In this document: positions 43,817 to 56,855 of the stretch, in pieces | Layout of the letters: the number at the start of each line of letters is the position of its first letter | How positions within the stretch are numbered: position 1 is the stretch's first letter | Assembly (NCBI GenBank): GCA_014843695.1 | Contig: CM026400.1 | Location: 33,175,500-33,239,499, forward strand | Source of the DNA: Archivesica marissinica | Lineage: Eukaryota; Mollusca; Bivalvia; Venerida; Vesicomyidae | DNA length: 64,000 nucleotides | Direction: 5' to 3' | Program-made: the position numbers and the translations under genes | Notes under the pieces: model-generated | Seen by the model: the letters and a program-made list of their open reading frames with translations, nothing else | What the model was told of the DNA's origin: nothing | Databases searched by the model: none

Positions 43817-46226
43817 GTTTATCTAAGAATGACAGTCTAATATGGATTGCTAGTTTGTGTTTATCTAAGTATGACAATCTAATATGGATTGCTAGTTTGT
43901 GTTTATCTAAGTATGACAGTCTAATATGGATTGCCAGTTTGTGTTTATCTAAGTATGACAGTCTAATATGGATTGCCAGTTTGTGTTTATCTAAGAATGA
44001 CAGTCTAATATGGATTGCCAGTTTGTGGGTGATCATTTTGATTTCACTGTATGCCCAGCTTGGGACAATAGGAGCGCCTCCCCCACAAAGCCCCCTTTCC
44101 AATAGGAGCTCCCCACACACACACCATTTTTCAGAAGACGGAGATAATAAAAGTGTCTTTTGCTTAGTTTTACAACGTTAACTGGGTAGGAATGTGTTCG
44201 CCGTTTAAGCCAGCGAACAAAGTTAACGTAAACAGTTGGTGGTGAAAGTTTTAATATTTGTTTTATTTCACCACAAAAACCTCATGTGACATTACCACAC
44301 GAATGACCACATTTACGCTTTCATCTGGAACAACGAGAGTGGTTAATGCAAGTTGTTAAAGCTTGTTTCGCAATCGTTGTACTATTTTTCGAAAAACGTG
44401 ACCCGCTAATGAGTTGTGCGTTCAAACCGAAAGTAGGACTATTTCCTAGTCCTATAAATAGACTATTTCCATGAAATACACATTTACGCATATCTAGAAC
44501 ATCATCCAACAATATATTTTCCAGAAAATGTCGCGCTCCTCCACTCCGATGATTCATATTTTTGGAAAATACTTACTTGTAAAATGTTTATAGGCGACAA
44601 ATATACTGAATCCCAACAGAAACGGTGCCTTAGAAAAAAATATAGGCAACTTCAATGTTAGTGTTTGAATGTTTTCGGAAGAATTTGTAGTAGCAATGCA
44701 TTAATACGTGAAAAAATGCATTTTATTTGCTTTCTGTGATGTAATGTCGCTTTAACGGAATATCAAATGTGCCTATATTGTTAATCTAAAAAGGCATAAA
44801 GAATTTTACCTATAAGGCACCGTTTCTGTTTGGTGTTAGTATATATACACGTTATCTCATATAACACGCAGCATTCATTTCTTTGTCGTCAGATGAGTTG
44901 CTAGTCCAAATATTTAGACTTGAAAAATATGACATTTTACTATCCAGGCATTGTTCAAATAACAGAACATTTTTTTATGTAGAGGTCTTATTTATAGGAC
45001 TAATGAGTTGCCTACTTTAACGATGTACATCCAGGAACAGTAATAGCCAGGTATGTGGGATTTTTTAATTTATAATAAACAGTACATAAATATGTAATAC
45101 TAACAGACGGATCTGTAGTCCAGTGGTAAAACGCTGGACTGGTAATCCATGGATCGCAGGTTCGATCCCCGTCTGACCCTAATAAAATTAACAGTCTTTC
45201 AGATGGGACGTTAAACCGAGGTCTCGTGTCGGTGCTTTACACCGTGCACGTAAAAGAACCAGAGGAGATTCTGGAATGGGTCTCTGTCTGTATCATGCAC
45301 TATCCTCCAAAAATCTAAATAACTATCTCTTCAGGAGGCGTCGCTCATATGGGCAACCGGTAGCGACGATAAATAAACGTAAACAAACAAACAAAATATT
45401 TCAACCTAGGAGGAGACACGCATTGCAATTGCAACCTAGGAGATGATGTTTAGGGAATTTTACGACATATTTCCTGGGAATAATGGCACATAGGGTGGCC
45501 CGTGGGAGGACACAATACAATTGTAATTCTCTCTCTGGGTGGTTGGAGCGTAAATGTACACCTACAATTATATTTGGGGAACAGTGTCTATTATTTTCAG
45601 AGATCTAGAGAAAATTGATATAATATCAACTTTTATTTTGAAATAATGAATCATAATGCCATGTTTCCAGGACCAAGGGAACATAAATTCCCCAATTGGG
45701 AGGGCCTCATTGGTGATATTATTAATACTCGTGACTGTTTTACTTGATATCACCATTTTGTGCGATCTTAAATATAAATTGACTGCAGTGCAGAGAAAGA
45801 TGGTAGTCCTATAAATAAGACATAACAAATATTTATGTTATTAAATGCCTTAAACTGTTACATTTTTCAAGTCTTAACCCTTTCCTTCATAGAGATTTAG
45901 GTTGATATACTATTATATCTCCATACAAACAACAGCCATTTAGCTATCATGCAGTGGATACGTAGTCGCCATATCTATCCCACCTCCATATATATTACTG
46001 GGACTACATGAGATTCTGGCCTTTATTATGAACATTGGTTTTGCTACTACCTTGTAAATGTATGTCGTATTGGTAATGGCGTCAAGAGGTGTTTCTATGA
46101 GGGAAAAGGACTAAGAAAGATGGCTGCGTTGTAATATTAATGTTAGCTTACATATACGGTAAGCTATCCTCACAAGATGTTGTGAATACTTTATGAAGCA
46201 ATGTTTGCCCTACATGTAATAGGAAC
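43817..46226. repeat. Macro-repeat copy A (~2.4 kb)
   Basis: Begins with five 42-bp units (TTATCTAAGAATGACAGTC ...). Then come CCCCACAAAGCCCCC repeats, a body with TTCGCCGTTTAAGCC, a tRNA-Thr SINE (about 45106-45392), CAACCTAGGAGGAGACACG (one or two minisatellite units) and the end GCCCTACATGTAATAGG. Short frames (44321-44557 and 45568-45828, minus strand) recur in other copies but have no recognisable domain. Confidence 0.9.
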
Positions 46227-48737
46227 AACACATTGATCTAAGAATGACAGTCTAATATGGATTGCCAGTTTGTGTTTATCTAAGAATGACAGTCTAATAT
46301 GGATTGCCAGTTTGTGGGTGATCATTTTGATTTCACTGTCTTCAACCTGTATGCCCAGCTTGGGACAATATTTACCAATCACTAAGTAGGCTAACGTTAA
46401 TATTGTGTTACAATAGAAATAATAGAAGCCCCCCCCTTTCCAATAGGAGCGCCCCCCCCCCACAAAGCCCCCTTTCCAATAGGAGCGCCTCCCCCCCCAC
46501 AAAGCCCCCTTTCCAATAGGAGCGCCCCCTCCTCACACACACACTGGGTAGGAATGTGTTCGCCGTTTAAGCCAGAGAACAAAGTTAACGTGGTGAAAGT
46601 TTTAATATTTGTTTTATTTCTCCACACAAACCTCATGTGACATTACCACACGAATGACCACATTTACGCTTTCATCTGGAACAACGAGAGTGGTTAATGT
46701 AAGTTGTTAAAGCTTGTTTCGCAATCGTTGTACTATTTTTCGAAAAACGTAACCCGCTAATGAGTTGTGCGTTCAAACCGAAAGTAGGACTATTTCCTAG
46801 TCCTATAAATAGACTATTTCCATGAAATACACATTTACGCATATCTAGAACATCATCCAACAATATATTTTCCAGAAAATGTCGCGCTCCTCCACTCCGA
46901 TGATTCATATTTTTGGAAAATACTTACTTGTAAAATGTTTATGCAAAGAGCATGATGACCTATATATGAAATCCTACTTTCATTTTTGAGAGTTTGTAGA
47001 CCACAAACGCACTATTTATTGATTCAATGTTAGTGTTTGAATGTTTTCGGAAGAATTTGTAGTAGCAATGCATTGATACGTGAACAAATGCATTTGATTT
47101 GCTTTCTGCGATGTAATGTCGCTTTAACGGAATATCAAATGTGCCTATATTGTTAATCTAAAAAGGCATAACAAATTTTACCTATAAGGCACTGTTTCTT
47201 TTTGGTGTTAGTATATATACACGTTATCTCATATAACACGCAGCATTCATTTCTTTGTCGTCAGATGAGTTGCTAGTCCAAATATTTAGACTTGAAAAAT
47301 ATGACATTTTACTATCCAGGCATTTTTCAAATAACAGAACATTTTTTTATGTAGAGGTCTTATTTAAAGGACTAATGAGTTGCCTACTTTAACGAAGTAC
47401 ATCCAGGAACAATAATAGCCAGGTATGTGGGATTTTTTAATTTGTAATAAACAGTACATCAATATGTAATACTAACAGACGGATCTGTAGTCCAGTGGTA
47501 ACACGATGGACTGGTAATCCAGGGATCGCAGGTTCGATCCCCCGTCTGACCCTAATACAATTAACAGTCTTTCAGATGGGACGTTAAACCGAGGTCTCGT
47601 GTCGGTGCTTTACACCGTGAACGTAAAAGAACCAGAGGAGATTCTGGAATGGGTCTCTGTCTGTATCATGCACTATCCTCCAAAAATCTAAAATAACTAT
47701 CTCTTCAGGAGGCGTCGCTCATATGGGCAACCGGTAGCGACGATAAATAAACGTAAAAAAACAAACAAAATATTTCAACCTAGGAGGAGACACGCGTTGC
47801 AATTGCAACCTAGGAGATGATGTTTAGGGAATTTTACGACATATTTCCTGGGAATAATGGCACATAGGAGGGACATGGGAGGACACAATACAATTGTAAT
47901 TCTCACGTCCAAATATTTAGACTTGAAAAATGTGACATTTTACTATATAATAACAGAAACTGTTTTATGTAGAGATTTTATTTATCGGACAAAGGTGCCC
48001 CGTGGGAGGAAACAATACAATTGTAATTCTCTCTGGGGGTTTGGAGCGTAAAAGTACACTTACAATTATATTTGGGGAACAGTGTCTATTATTTTCAGAG
48101 ATCTAAAGAAAATTGATATAATATCAACTTTTATTTTGAAATAATGAATCATAATGCCATGTTTCCAGGACCAAGGGAACATAAATTCCCCAATTGGGAG
48201 GGCCTCATTGGTGATATTATTAATAATCATGACTGTTTTACTTGATATCACCATTTTGTGCGATCTTACATATAAATTGACTGCAGTGCAGAAAAGATGG
48301 TAGTCCTATAAATAAGACATAAACAAGATTTCTGTTATTAAATGCCTAAACTGTTACATTTTTCAAGTCTTAACCCTTTCCTTCATAGAGATTTAGGTTG
48401 ATATACTATTATATGTCCATACAAACGACAGCCATTTACTTATCATGCAGTGGATAAGTATTGCCATATCTATCCCACCTCCATAGATATTACTGGGACT
48501 ACATGAGATTCTGGCCTTTATTTTGAACATTGGTTTGGCTACTACCTTGTAAATGTATGTCGTATTGGTAATGGCGTCAAGAGGTGTTTCTTTGAGGGAA
48601 AGGGACTAAGAAAGATGGCTGCGTTGTAATATTAATGTTAGCTTACATATACGGTAAGCTATCGTCACAAGATGTTGTGAATACTTTATGAAGCAATGTT
48701 TGCCCTACATGTACATGTAATAGGAACAACAAATTGA
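46227..48737. repeat. Macro-repeat copy B (~2.5 kb)
   Basis: Same order as copy A with two 42-bp units at the start. It lacks the stretch corresponding to about 49475-49925 of copy C. It has an extra partial repeat near 47900-48000 (CCAAATATTTAGACTTG). SINE at about 47478-47768. Confidence 0.9.
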
Positions 48738-50973
48738 TCTAAGAATGACAGTCTAATATGGATTGCCAGTTTGTGTTTATCTAAGAATGACAGTCTAATG
48801 TGGATTGCCAGTTTGTGTTTATCTAAGAATGACAGTCTAATATGGATTGCCAGTTTGAGTTTATCTAAGAATGACAGTCTAATATGGATTGCCAGTTTGT
48901 GGGTGATCATTTTGATTTCACTGTATTCAACCTGTATGCCCAGCTTGGGACAATAGGAGCGCCTCCCCCACAAAGCCCCCTTTCCAATAGGAGCGCCCCC
49001 CCTCCCCACACACACACTATTTTTCAGAAGACGGAGATAATAAAAGTGCTCTTTTGCTTAGTTTTACAACTTTAACTGGGTAGGAATGTGTTCGCCGTTT
49101 AAGCCAGAGAACAAAGTTAACGTAAACATTTGGTGGTGAAAGTTTTAATATTTGTTTTATTTCTCCACACAAAGCTCATGTGACATTACCACACGAATTT
49201 ACGCTTTCATCTGGGACAACGAGAGTGGTTAATGTAAGTTGTTAAAGCTTGTTTCGCAATCGTTGTACTATTTTTCGAAAAACGTAACCCGCTAAAGAGT
49301 TGTGCGTTCAAACCGAAAGTAGGACTATTTCCTAGTCCTATAAATAGACTATTTCCATGAAATACACATTACGCCTATCTAGAACATCATCTAACAATAT
49401 ATTTTCAGAAAATGTCGCGCTCCTCCACTCCGATGATTCAAATTTTGGGAAAATACTTACTTGTAAAATGTTTATAGGCGACAAATATACTGAATCCCAA
49501 CAGAAACGGTGCCTTAGAAAAAAATATAGGCAACTTTGAAATTCCGTAAAGAAAGAATACGAGTCATTAACATTACTGTTTTGGCAATGTTTTAAAGCGA
49601 CAAAACATCAGTGAAAACGCAAATTTCTACAGAATGTAATTTTCTATTATATGGTATAATTTGTTTCCAAATAGTTGCCTTAAAAGCATGGTATCTCAAC
49701 TAAGAAACAAAAGTCGTATACGCGGTTTGTTGACATAACTAAATAATGTTAATAGGTTCGTAATACAACGCGTGTATCCTGAATGGCACGATTTATGGTA
49801 CACATTTACCGTTATATCTCACATTTGTGCATATGCATATTTATTTGTAGACTAATATTAGTTAAATTAACTCTAGACGACAGTATCACGCGTTTAGTAT
49901 TGACTCCAGTGACAAACAAACGCCAATGCAAAGAGCATGATGACCTTTATATGAAATCCTACTTTCATTTTTGAGAGTTTGTAGACCACAAACGCACTAT
50001 TTATTGATTCAATGTTAGTGTTTGAATGTTTTCGGAAGAATTTGTAGTAGCAATGCATTGATACGTGAAAAAATGCATTTTATTTGCTTTCTGCGATGTA
50101 ATGTCGCTTTAACGGAATATCAAATGTGCCTATATTGTTAATCTAAAAAGGCATAAAGAATTTTACCTATAAGGCACTGTTTCTGTTTGGTGTTAGTATA
50201 TATACACGTTATCTCATATAACACGCATCATTCATTTCTTTGTCGTCAGATGAGTTGCTAGTCCAAATATTTAGACTTGAAAAATATGACATTTTACTAT
50301 CCAGGCATTTTTCAAATAACAGAACATTTTTTTATGTAGAGGTCTTATTTATAGGACTAATGCGTTGCCTACTTTAACGAAGTACATCCAGGAACAGTAG
50401 TAGCCAGGTATGTGGGATTTTTTAATTTATAATAAACAGTACATCAATATGTAATACTAACAGACGGATCTGTAGTCCAGTGGTAACACGATGGACTGGT
50501 AATCCAGGGATCGCAGGTTCGATCCCCCGTCTGACCCTAATAAAATTAACAGACTTTCAGATGGGACGTTAAACCGAGGTCTCGTGTCGGTGCTTTACAC
50601 CGTGCACGTAAAAGAACCAGAGGAGATTCTGGAATGGGTCTCTGTCTGTATCATGCACTATCCTCCAAAAATCTAAAATAACTATCTCTTCAGGAGGCGT
50701 CGCTCATATGGGCAACCGGTAGCGACGATAAATAAACGTAAAAAAACAAACAAAATATTTCAACCTAGGAGGAGACACGCGTTGCAATTGCAACCTAGGA
50801 GATGATGTTTAGGGAATTTTACGACATATTTCCTGGGAATAATGGCACATGGGAGGACACAATACAATTGTAATTCTCTCTGGTGGTTTGGAGCGTAAAT
50901 GTACACTTACAATTATATTTGGGGAACAGTGATCTAAAGAAAATTGATATAATATCAACTTTTATTTTGAAAT
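48738..50973. repeat. Macro-repeat copy C, cut short by a 20-bp array
   Basis: Four 42-bp units, then the fullest body of any copy (49375-50010), and a SINE at about 50463-50755. It stops at TTTTATTTTGAAATA, where the 20-bp minisatellite begins, so the normal unit end is missing. Confidence 0.9.
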
Positions 50974-53395
50974 AGCAGTGCGTAGTGTAATCTGGCAATG
51001 AGTGGTGTATTATAGCAGTGGGTAGTGTCATCTAGCAGTGAGCTGTGCATTATAGCAGTGGGTAGTGTAATCTAGCAGTGAGTGGTGTATTCTAGTAGTG
51101 GGTAGTGTAATCCAGCAGTGAGCTGTGTATTATAGCAGTGCGTAGTGTAATCTGGCAATGAGTGGTGTATTATAGCAGTGGGTAGTGTCATCTAGCAGTG
51201 AGCTGTGCATTATAGCAGTGGGTAGTGTAATCTAGCAGTGAGTGGTGTATTCTAGTAGTGGGTAGTGTAATCCAGCAGTGAGCTGTGTATTATAGCAGTG
51301 GGTAGTGTAATCTGGCAGTGAGTGGTGTATTATAGCAGTGGGTAGTGTAATCTAGCAGTGAGCTGTATATTATAGCTGTGGGTAGTGTAATCTAGCAGTG
51401 AGTGGTGTATTCTAGTAGTGGGTAGTGTAATCCAGCAGTGAGCTGTGTATTATAGCAGTGGGTAGTGTAATCTAGCAGTGAGCTGTGTATTATAGCAGTG
51501 GGTAGTGTAATCTAGCAGTGAGCTGTGTATTATAGCAGTGGGTAGTGTAATCTAGCAGTGAGTGGTGTATTATAGCAGTGGGTAGTGTAATCTAGCAGTG
51601 AGTGGTGTATTATAGCAGTGGGTAGTGTAATCTAGCAGTGAGCTGTGTATTATAGCAGTGGGTAGTGTAATCTAGCAGTGAGTGGTGTATTATAGCAGTG
51701 GTAGTGTAATCCAGCAGTGAGCTGTGTATTATAGCAGTGGGTAGTGTAATCTAGCAGTGAGTGGTGTATTCTAGTAGTGGGTAGTGTAATCCAGCAGTGA
51801 GCTGTGTATTATAGCAGTGGGTAGTGTAATCCAGCAGTGTGCTGTGTATTCTAGCAGTGAGTGGTGTATTCTAGCAGTGAGCGGTGTATTATAGCAGTGA
51901 GCTGAGTATTATAGCAGTGAGCTGTGTATTCCAGCAGTGGGTAGTGTAATACAGCAAGTGTGTAGTGTGATCCAGCTGTGAGCGGTGTTTTACAGCAGTG
52001 AGCTGTGTATTATAGCAGTGGGCTGTGTATTATAGAAGTGGGCTGTGTATTACAGCAATGAGCTGTGTATTCTAGCAGTGAGCGGTGTATTATAGCAGTG
52101 ATCAGTGTATTCTAGCAGTGAGCGGTGTATTATAGCAGTGAGCAGTGTATTATAGCAGTGAGTGGTGTATTATAGCAGTGAGCGGTGTATTATAGCAGTG
52201 GGTAGTGTAATCCAGCAATGAGCGGACTATTCTAGCAGTGAGCAGTGTATTCCAGCAGTGCGCTGTGTATTCCAGCAATGAGCAGTGTATTCTAGCAGTG
52301 AGCTGTGTATTCCAGCAGTGGGTAGTTTAATACAGCAGTGAGCTGTGTGTATTCCAGCAGTGAGCTGTGTATTATAGCCGTGGGTAGTGTAATACAGCAG
52401 TGAGCTGTGTCTTATAGCAGTGGGTAGTGTATTCCAGCAGTGAGCAGTGTATTCTAGCAGTGTACAGTAGTGTATTCTAGCAGTGAGCTGTGTATTCTAG
52501 CAGTGAGCTGTGTGTATTCCAGCAGTGAGCTGTGTATAATAGCAGTGGGTAGTGTAATACAGCAATGAGCATTGTGTGTATTAGTGTATTCTAGCAGTGA
52601 ACGGTGTATTCTAGCAGTGAGTGGTGTATTATTGAAGTGAGTGGTGTTTTATAGCAGTGAGCGCTCTATTATAGCAGTGAACTGTATTATAGCAATGAGA
52701 GGTTTATTATAGCAGTGAGCGATGTATTATAGCAGTGAGATGTGTATTATAGCAGTGAGAGGTGTATTGTAGCAGTGAGCTGTGTATTCTAGCAGTGAGC
52801 TGTTTATTCTAGCAGTGGGCTGTGTATTATAGCAGTGAGCTGTGTATTCTAGCAGTGAGCTGTGTGTATTCCAGCAGTGAGCTGTGTATAATAGCAGTGG
52901 ACTGTGTAATGCAGCAATGAGCATTGTGTGTATTAGTGTATTCTAGCAGTGAACAGTGTATTCTAGCAGTGAGTGGTATTTTATAGCAGTGAGCGGTGTA
53001 TTATAGCAGTGATCGGTGTATTATAGCAGTGAGCTGTGTATTACAGCAGGGGGTAGTTTAATCCAGCAGTGAACTGTGTATTCTAGCAGTGAGCTGTTTA
53101 TTCTAGCAGTGAGCTGTGTATTATAGCAGTGGGCTGTGTATTATATCAGTGAACTGTTTATTATATCAGTGAACTGTGTATTCTAGCAGTGAGCGATGTA
53201 TTCTAGCATCGAGCTGTGTATTCTAGCAGTGTGTAGTTTATTCCTGCAGTGAACTGTGTATTCTAGCAATGAACTGTATTCTAGCAGTGAGCGGTGTATT
53301 ATAGCAGTGACCGGTGTATTAGAACCGTTAACTGTGTATTATAGCAGTGAGCAGTGTATTATAACCGTGAACTGTGTAGTATAGCGTGTGTTGGC
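50974..53395. repeat. 20-bp minisatellite (~120 copies) with 160-bp higher-order repeat
   Basis: Unit TATAGCAGTGAGCTGTGTAT and variants (GGTAGTGTAATC). At the left, a 160-bp block repeats (GCAGTGCGTAGTGTAATC at 50975 and 51135). Towards the right the units become diverged. Confidence 0.95.
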
Positions 53396-53694
53396 TCCCA
53401 TGTGGTGACACTTACAGTGTGAAGACTGACTGGGTTTGCTATTGAGCACCATAGACTATTGGACTGCTTTCAAAAGGCCAGAATATTATATTAAATCCTA
53501 TACGTACATGTACGAAATTAACAGTTTTAATAAGTAAGATATTGTTATATAAGTGTGTGTTATATGTAAGATATAACCGTCGAAGGGATCCAATATGTAA
53601 AATATTGGTACTGTAACCGACACTACGCACCTCACACAGTCCAATAGTTTTACATATTGGATCTTTTTCGGCTTATATCTGAGCCGTTACGATT
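53396..53694. other. Short unique spacer with inverted repeats
   Basis: ACTATTGGACTG (near 53454) and CAGTCCAATAGT (near 53638) are inverted copies, as are GGATCCAATATGTAA and TTACATATTGGATC near 53586 and 53650. Possibly a small fold-back element. No gene. Confidence 0.45.
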
Positions 53695-53845
53695 GTGTCC
53701 TTGGCTAGGTATTTTAAATTCCACGTTGCCTCTTCTCTCTCCCTCGTGGCGATTGATTCCATCAGGAATGAGGTCTCGAGAGTGATTAATATAAGTTGAA
53801 AGAACTTGTTTCTCAATCGAGCTAAAATAATTTTGTATAAAGCGA
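53695..53845 (+). repeat. tRNA-Leu-like SINE tail
   Basis: AAATTCCACGTTGCCTCTTC ... GAGGTCTCGAGAGTG ... AATCGAGCTAAAATAA. The head is missing or degenerate. Confidence 0.75.
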
Positions 53846-55345
53846 CACTACATCGGCGAAAACGCTAATGTCTGTAGAATGTAATTTGTTATTATGGTAT
53901 AATTGGTATTTCAACAAATATATAAACGTCGTATACGTGGTTTGTTGACATTATAAAATAATGTAAATATGGTCGACATTCACGCGTAATACAAGGCGTT
54001 TATCCTGAATAATACGAGTTATGGTACATATTTACCGTGATATCTCACATGTGTGCCTATGCATATGTATTTGTAGACTAATCTTAGTTAAATTATCTCT
54101 AAACGAAAGTATCGCGTGATTAGTATTGACTTCAATGACAACAAACGTCAATTCAAGAGCGTGAGTGAGTATTTTGGTTTAACGGCGCATCAGCACAGTT
54201 CATGCTATATTGTGCAGGGTTAAGTATACAAGATAGTTAAATATATATAAATATATGTAAATAACATACTGTATGTAGTCAAATTGTAATGACGAAAGGT
54301 CAATTGCAACAACATTCATCAAGCTGTAAAAATGATGAAAACGTCAGTTGTAAAAACTGTATATAAACCAGTAAAACTTTACAATTTATGGAAAAGACGT
54401 GATTCTTTTAAAAATGCAATAATGTATTTAAAATCAACAGTGTCGAAAAGCTCCTTCATTAACTGTATAATATTGTTGGCAAATGAGTGCTAAATCTACA
54501 CTGTGAATTAAGATGTGTTCAACATTTATAGAGGAATGGCATGGTATACACCATGGTGTATCCTTTCTTTGAAATGAGTGTGTGAAACGTGTATGTCCAA
54601 GTCTCAGTCATGACATTACTGTTTCCCCTCTACGGTTGGAGTGATAAACAAAAGATGATTTACCAATGTTTGGCTTAATTAATTGTAGTTTATTGAATTG
54701 TATGTTATTCCAAGTTGTTTGCCATTTTGAAGTAATGTAAGAAAGAATTGATTGCCTAGCATCAGTGTATGGTACATGTAATTTAGAATTTTTACAGTCT
54801 AGTTTAAGTGCATCTTATGCACTTTGATCAGCCATTTCATTGCCACGAATACCAATATGACTTGGAATCCAGCAATATATAACATGCTTAGTCGATGTAA
54901 TATCTGTGTGCTTAATAAGCAATTTGTGAATAAGGTTTTCTTTCTATCACGTGATGCATCAGCAAATTTAAAGCTAAATCAATAGCTTCTGCTGAAAATA
55001 TAGACGCATGATCAGGTAGCCGTAATTTAAGATGTATGTAATTGTCTTACAGCAGCACAGCCAACTTTGTTGCCGGCTTTAGATCCCTCTGTGTATAGTG
55101 GTGTATAATCTGAAAACAAGGTTCTGATTTCATTTAATTTTGATCTAAACAATAGCGGGTACGGGGTTAGTATATGATTTCAGGTTATCGTGAAGTTGCA
55201 AAATAACGGTGGGTTTAAACAAATGGAGCTATAGCTGATATAAAAGTTTCATGAACACTGTTTATTGATTCAATGTTAGTGTTCGAATGTATTAAGAAGA
55301 ATTTGTAGTATAATAGCAATGCATTTTTACGTGAAACGTGTACCC
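53846..55345. repeat. Diverged macro-repeat fragment D, split by a ~1.1-kb insertion
   Basis: 53846-54162 resembles copy C 49600-49940, and 55251-55340 resembles copy C 49994-50080. The intervening 54163-55250 holds a LINE fragment. Divergence is higher than among copies A, B, C and E. Confidence 0.75.
54440..55150 (-). pseudogene. LINE (non-LTR retrotransposon) RNase H and C-terminal fragment
   Basis: The minus strand reads LYTEGSKAGNKVGCAAV, FSAEAIDLAL, then WIPSHIGIRGNEMADQ. This is the order of an RNase H domain as found after the reverse transcriptase of I/Jockey-type non-LTR elements. A C-terminal region with LGHTRFTHSF and CIPCHSSINVEHIL follows. In-frame stops at 54815-54817 and 54608-54610 and shifts near the 5' side show it is dead. 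The first catalytic Asp (usually DGS) reads EGS. The RT domain is absent. Confidence 0.8.
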
Positions 55346-55352
55346 AGATTTG

Positions 55353-56667
55353 GGGCAGTAGAAAATATATCTACTAGACTTCATTGGTAGAATAGTGTCT
55401 ACCGATTAAAAAGTTGTTGTATCCATAATTTACATTTTGTCTTGAACATATTTAAATGTGGATGTCGTGATAGCGCAGCGCAGTGGATGCGTGTTCGCTT
55501 CAGGTGCGAAAGGTCCGGAGTTCGAGCCCCACTAGGAATGAGGTCTCGAGAGTGTTTATACAAGTTGAAATAACTTGTTTCGCAATCGAGCTGAAATAAA
55601 TTTGTATAAACTAACATATTTAAAGATCTGGACGTCTTTCTCCGTCTGAATTTGCAAGTTATGGTCGTGTCCATTATCGACATTGCAGGACAACATGAAC
55701 AGTTTATAGAAAGAAGTTGCGTATAAATTTTGTGATGTATGTGACATTTGAGTGTTGGGTAGTTATCCCGTTTCGGCTATAGGTGAGCCGGAAATCTAAA
55801 GGAAATTTGGTAATAAATGCAGAAGTAAAAAACGTTTTTTGTTCTTTGTTTCCTAAATTGAAAGTAATTTGTCCGATTAGAGCAGTGGTTAGCACGCTAC
55901 GCTCGCTTGCCAATGTAACACGGCTTCGATCCTCTTGAGATGGTACAGTGGTCGCTAGATCGGACAGGTGGGTTTTCTCCACTTACTCTGGTGTCCTCCG
56001 CAATTGTTGTAAAATAAATAGTTTAAACTTTTTTAATTTGTCTAGTTTAAACCCACCTGTCCGATCTGGCGACCACCGTACCATCTCACATACTTCCCGG
56101 TCGAGGATCCGAACCCGGGTTGCATTGGTGAGAAGCGAGCGTGCTAACCACTGCGCTAATCAGACAGCCTTAATTTGTCATCTAGCTGTGTTCCGACAGC
56201 ATTCCTGTTTACCCAAAAAATGAAGTTGCAATGTACGCGAGTGTCCGGTTTTTATACTAGCAACTTTAATAAAAGCGATGTACGCACATTCATTTCATTG
56301 CCTTATGATTGTTTACGGAGAGTCGAATGGAAAAAAATATTCTAGTCAAAATATTATTTTTCAACAATATTCAAATACATTAAGAACTGTTAAAAGGGAT
56401 GGATTTCGTTTTGATAATACTGGTATTCTATTGAATAGCAACTGCTAGGAAACTGGTGATACTCGTGTTTAAACTGGTGACACTCGGGTTGGAACTGGTG
56501 ACACTCGTACACGACGACCTCCTACATTGGTCCTGAAATATGTGGGTGTTGTCATATACCCGCATATGGTAAAATGATGGACACCAGACCATGAATAAAT
56601 TGCATGATTGGTCATTGCAATACTGATCGCAGCCTAGGAGAGACACATTACAATCTACGAAACAGAT
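55353..56667. repeat. Segmental duplication, copy 2 (partner at 41537-42684)
   Basis: Same content as copy 1, including the fold-back SINE pair (55870-56165), plus a SINE insertion at 55457-55612. It leads into a different minisatellite. Confidence 0.93.
55445..55624 (+). mobile_element. tRNA-Leu(CAG)-like SINE with 12-bp TSD, absent from the paralogous copy
   Basis: The insert 55457-55612 is flanked by AACATATTTAAA (55445-55456 and 55613-55624). The 41.5-kb partner has a single AACATATTTAAA and no SINE, so it inserted after the duplication. Head GTGATAGCGCAGCGCAGTGG, anticodon arm GTTCGCTTCAGGTGCGAA, B box GAGTTCGAGCCCC. Confidence 0.93.
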
Positions 56668-56855
56668 GTTGCAACCCGGGGGGGGGCACGGTTGCAACCC
56701 GGGGGGGCACTGGTTGCAACCCGGGGGGCACTGGTTGCAACCCGGGGGGGGCACGGGTTGCAACCCGGGGGGGCACGGGTTGCAACCCGGGGGGCACGGG
56801 TTGCAACCCGGGGGGCACGGGGGGGGGGCACGGGTTGCAACCTGGGGTGGGGGAG
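56668..56855. repeat. ~20-22-bp minisatellite, GGTTGCAACCCGGGGG type, ~9 copies
   Basis: Occupies the place held by the 24-bp array in copy 1. Units keep GGTTGCAACC but carry CCCGGG and G runs in place of CCTAGGAGGAGA. Confidence 0.93.

Noticed and set aside
42443..44181. Several 140-330-codon frames on both strands
   Set aside because: They are a 24-bp (8-codon) tandem repeat with no stop in several frames; no start context, domain or splice evidence.
45106..45180. tRNA-Thr-like gene (also at 47.5, 50.5 and 58.4 kb)
   Set aside because: A and B boxes are good, but each is followed by the same SINE body and tail, and stems contain mismatches; treated as SINE heads.
44321..45828. Conserved 63-86-codon frames in the macro-repeat
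   Set aside because: Identity between copies is explained by recent duplication; frames are lost in copy B and show no domain.
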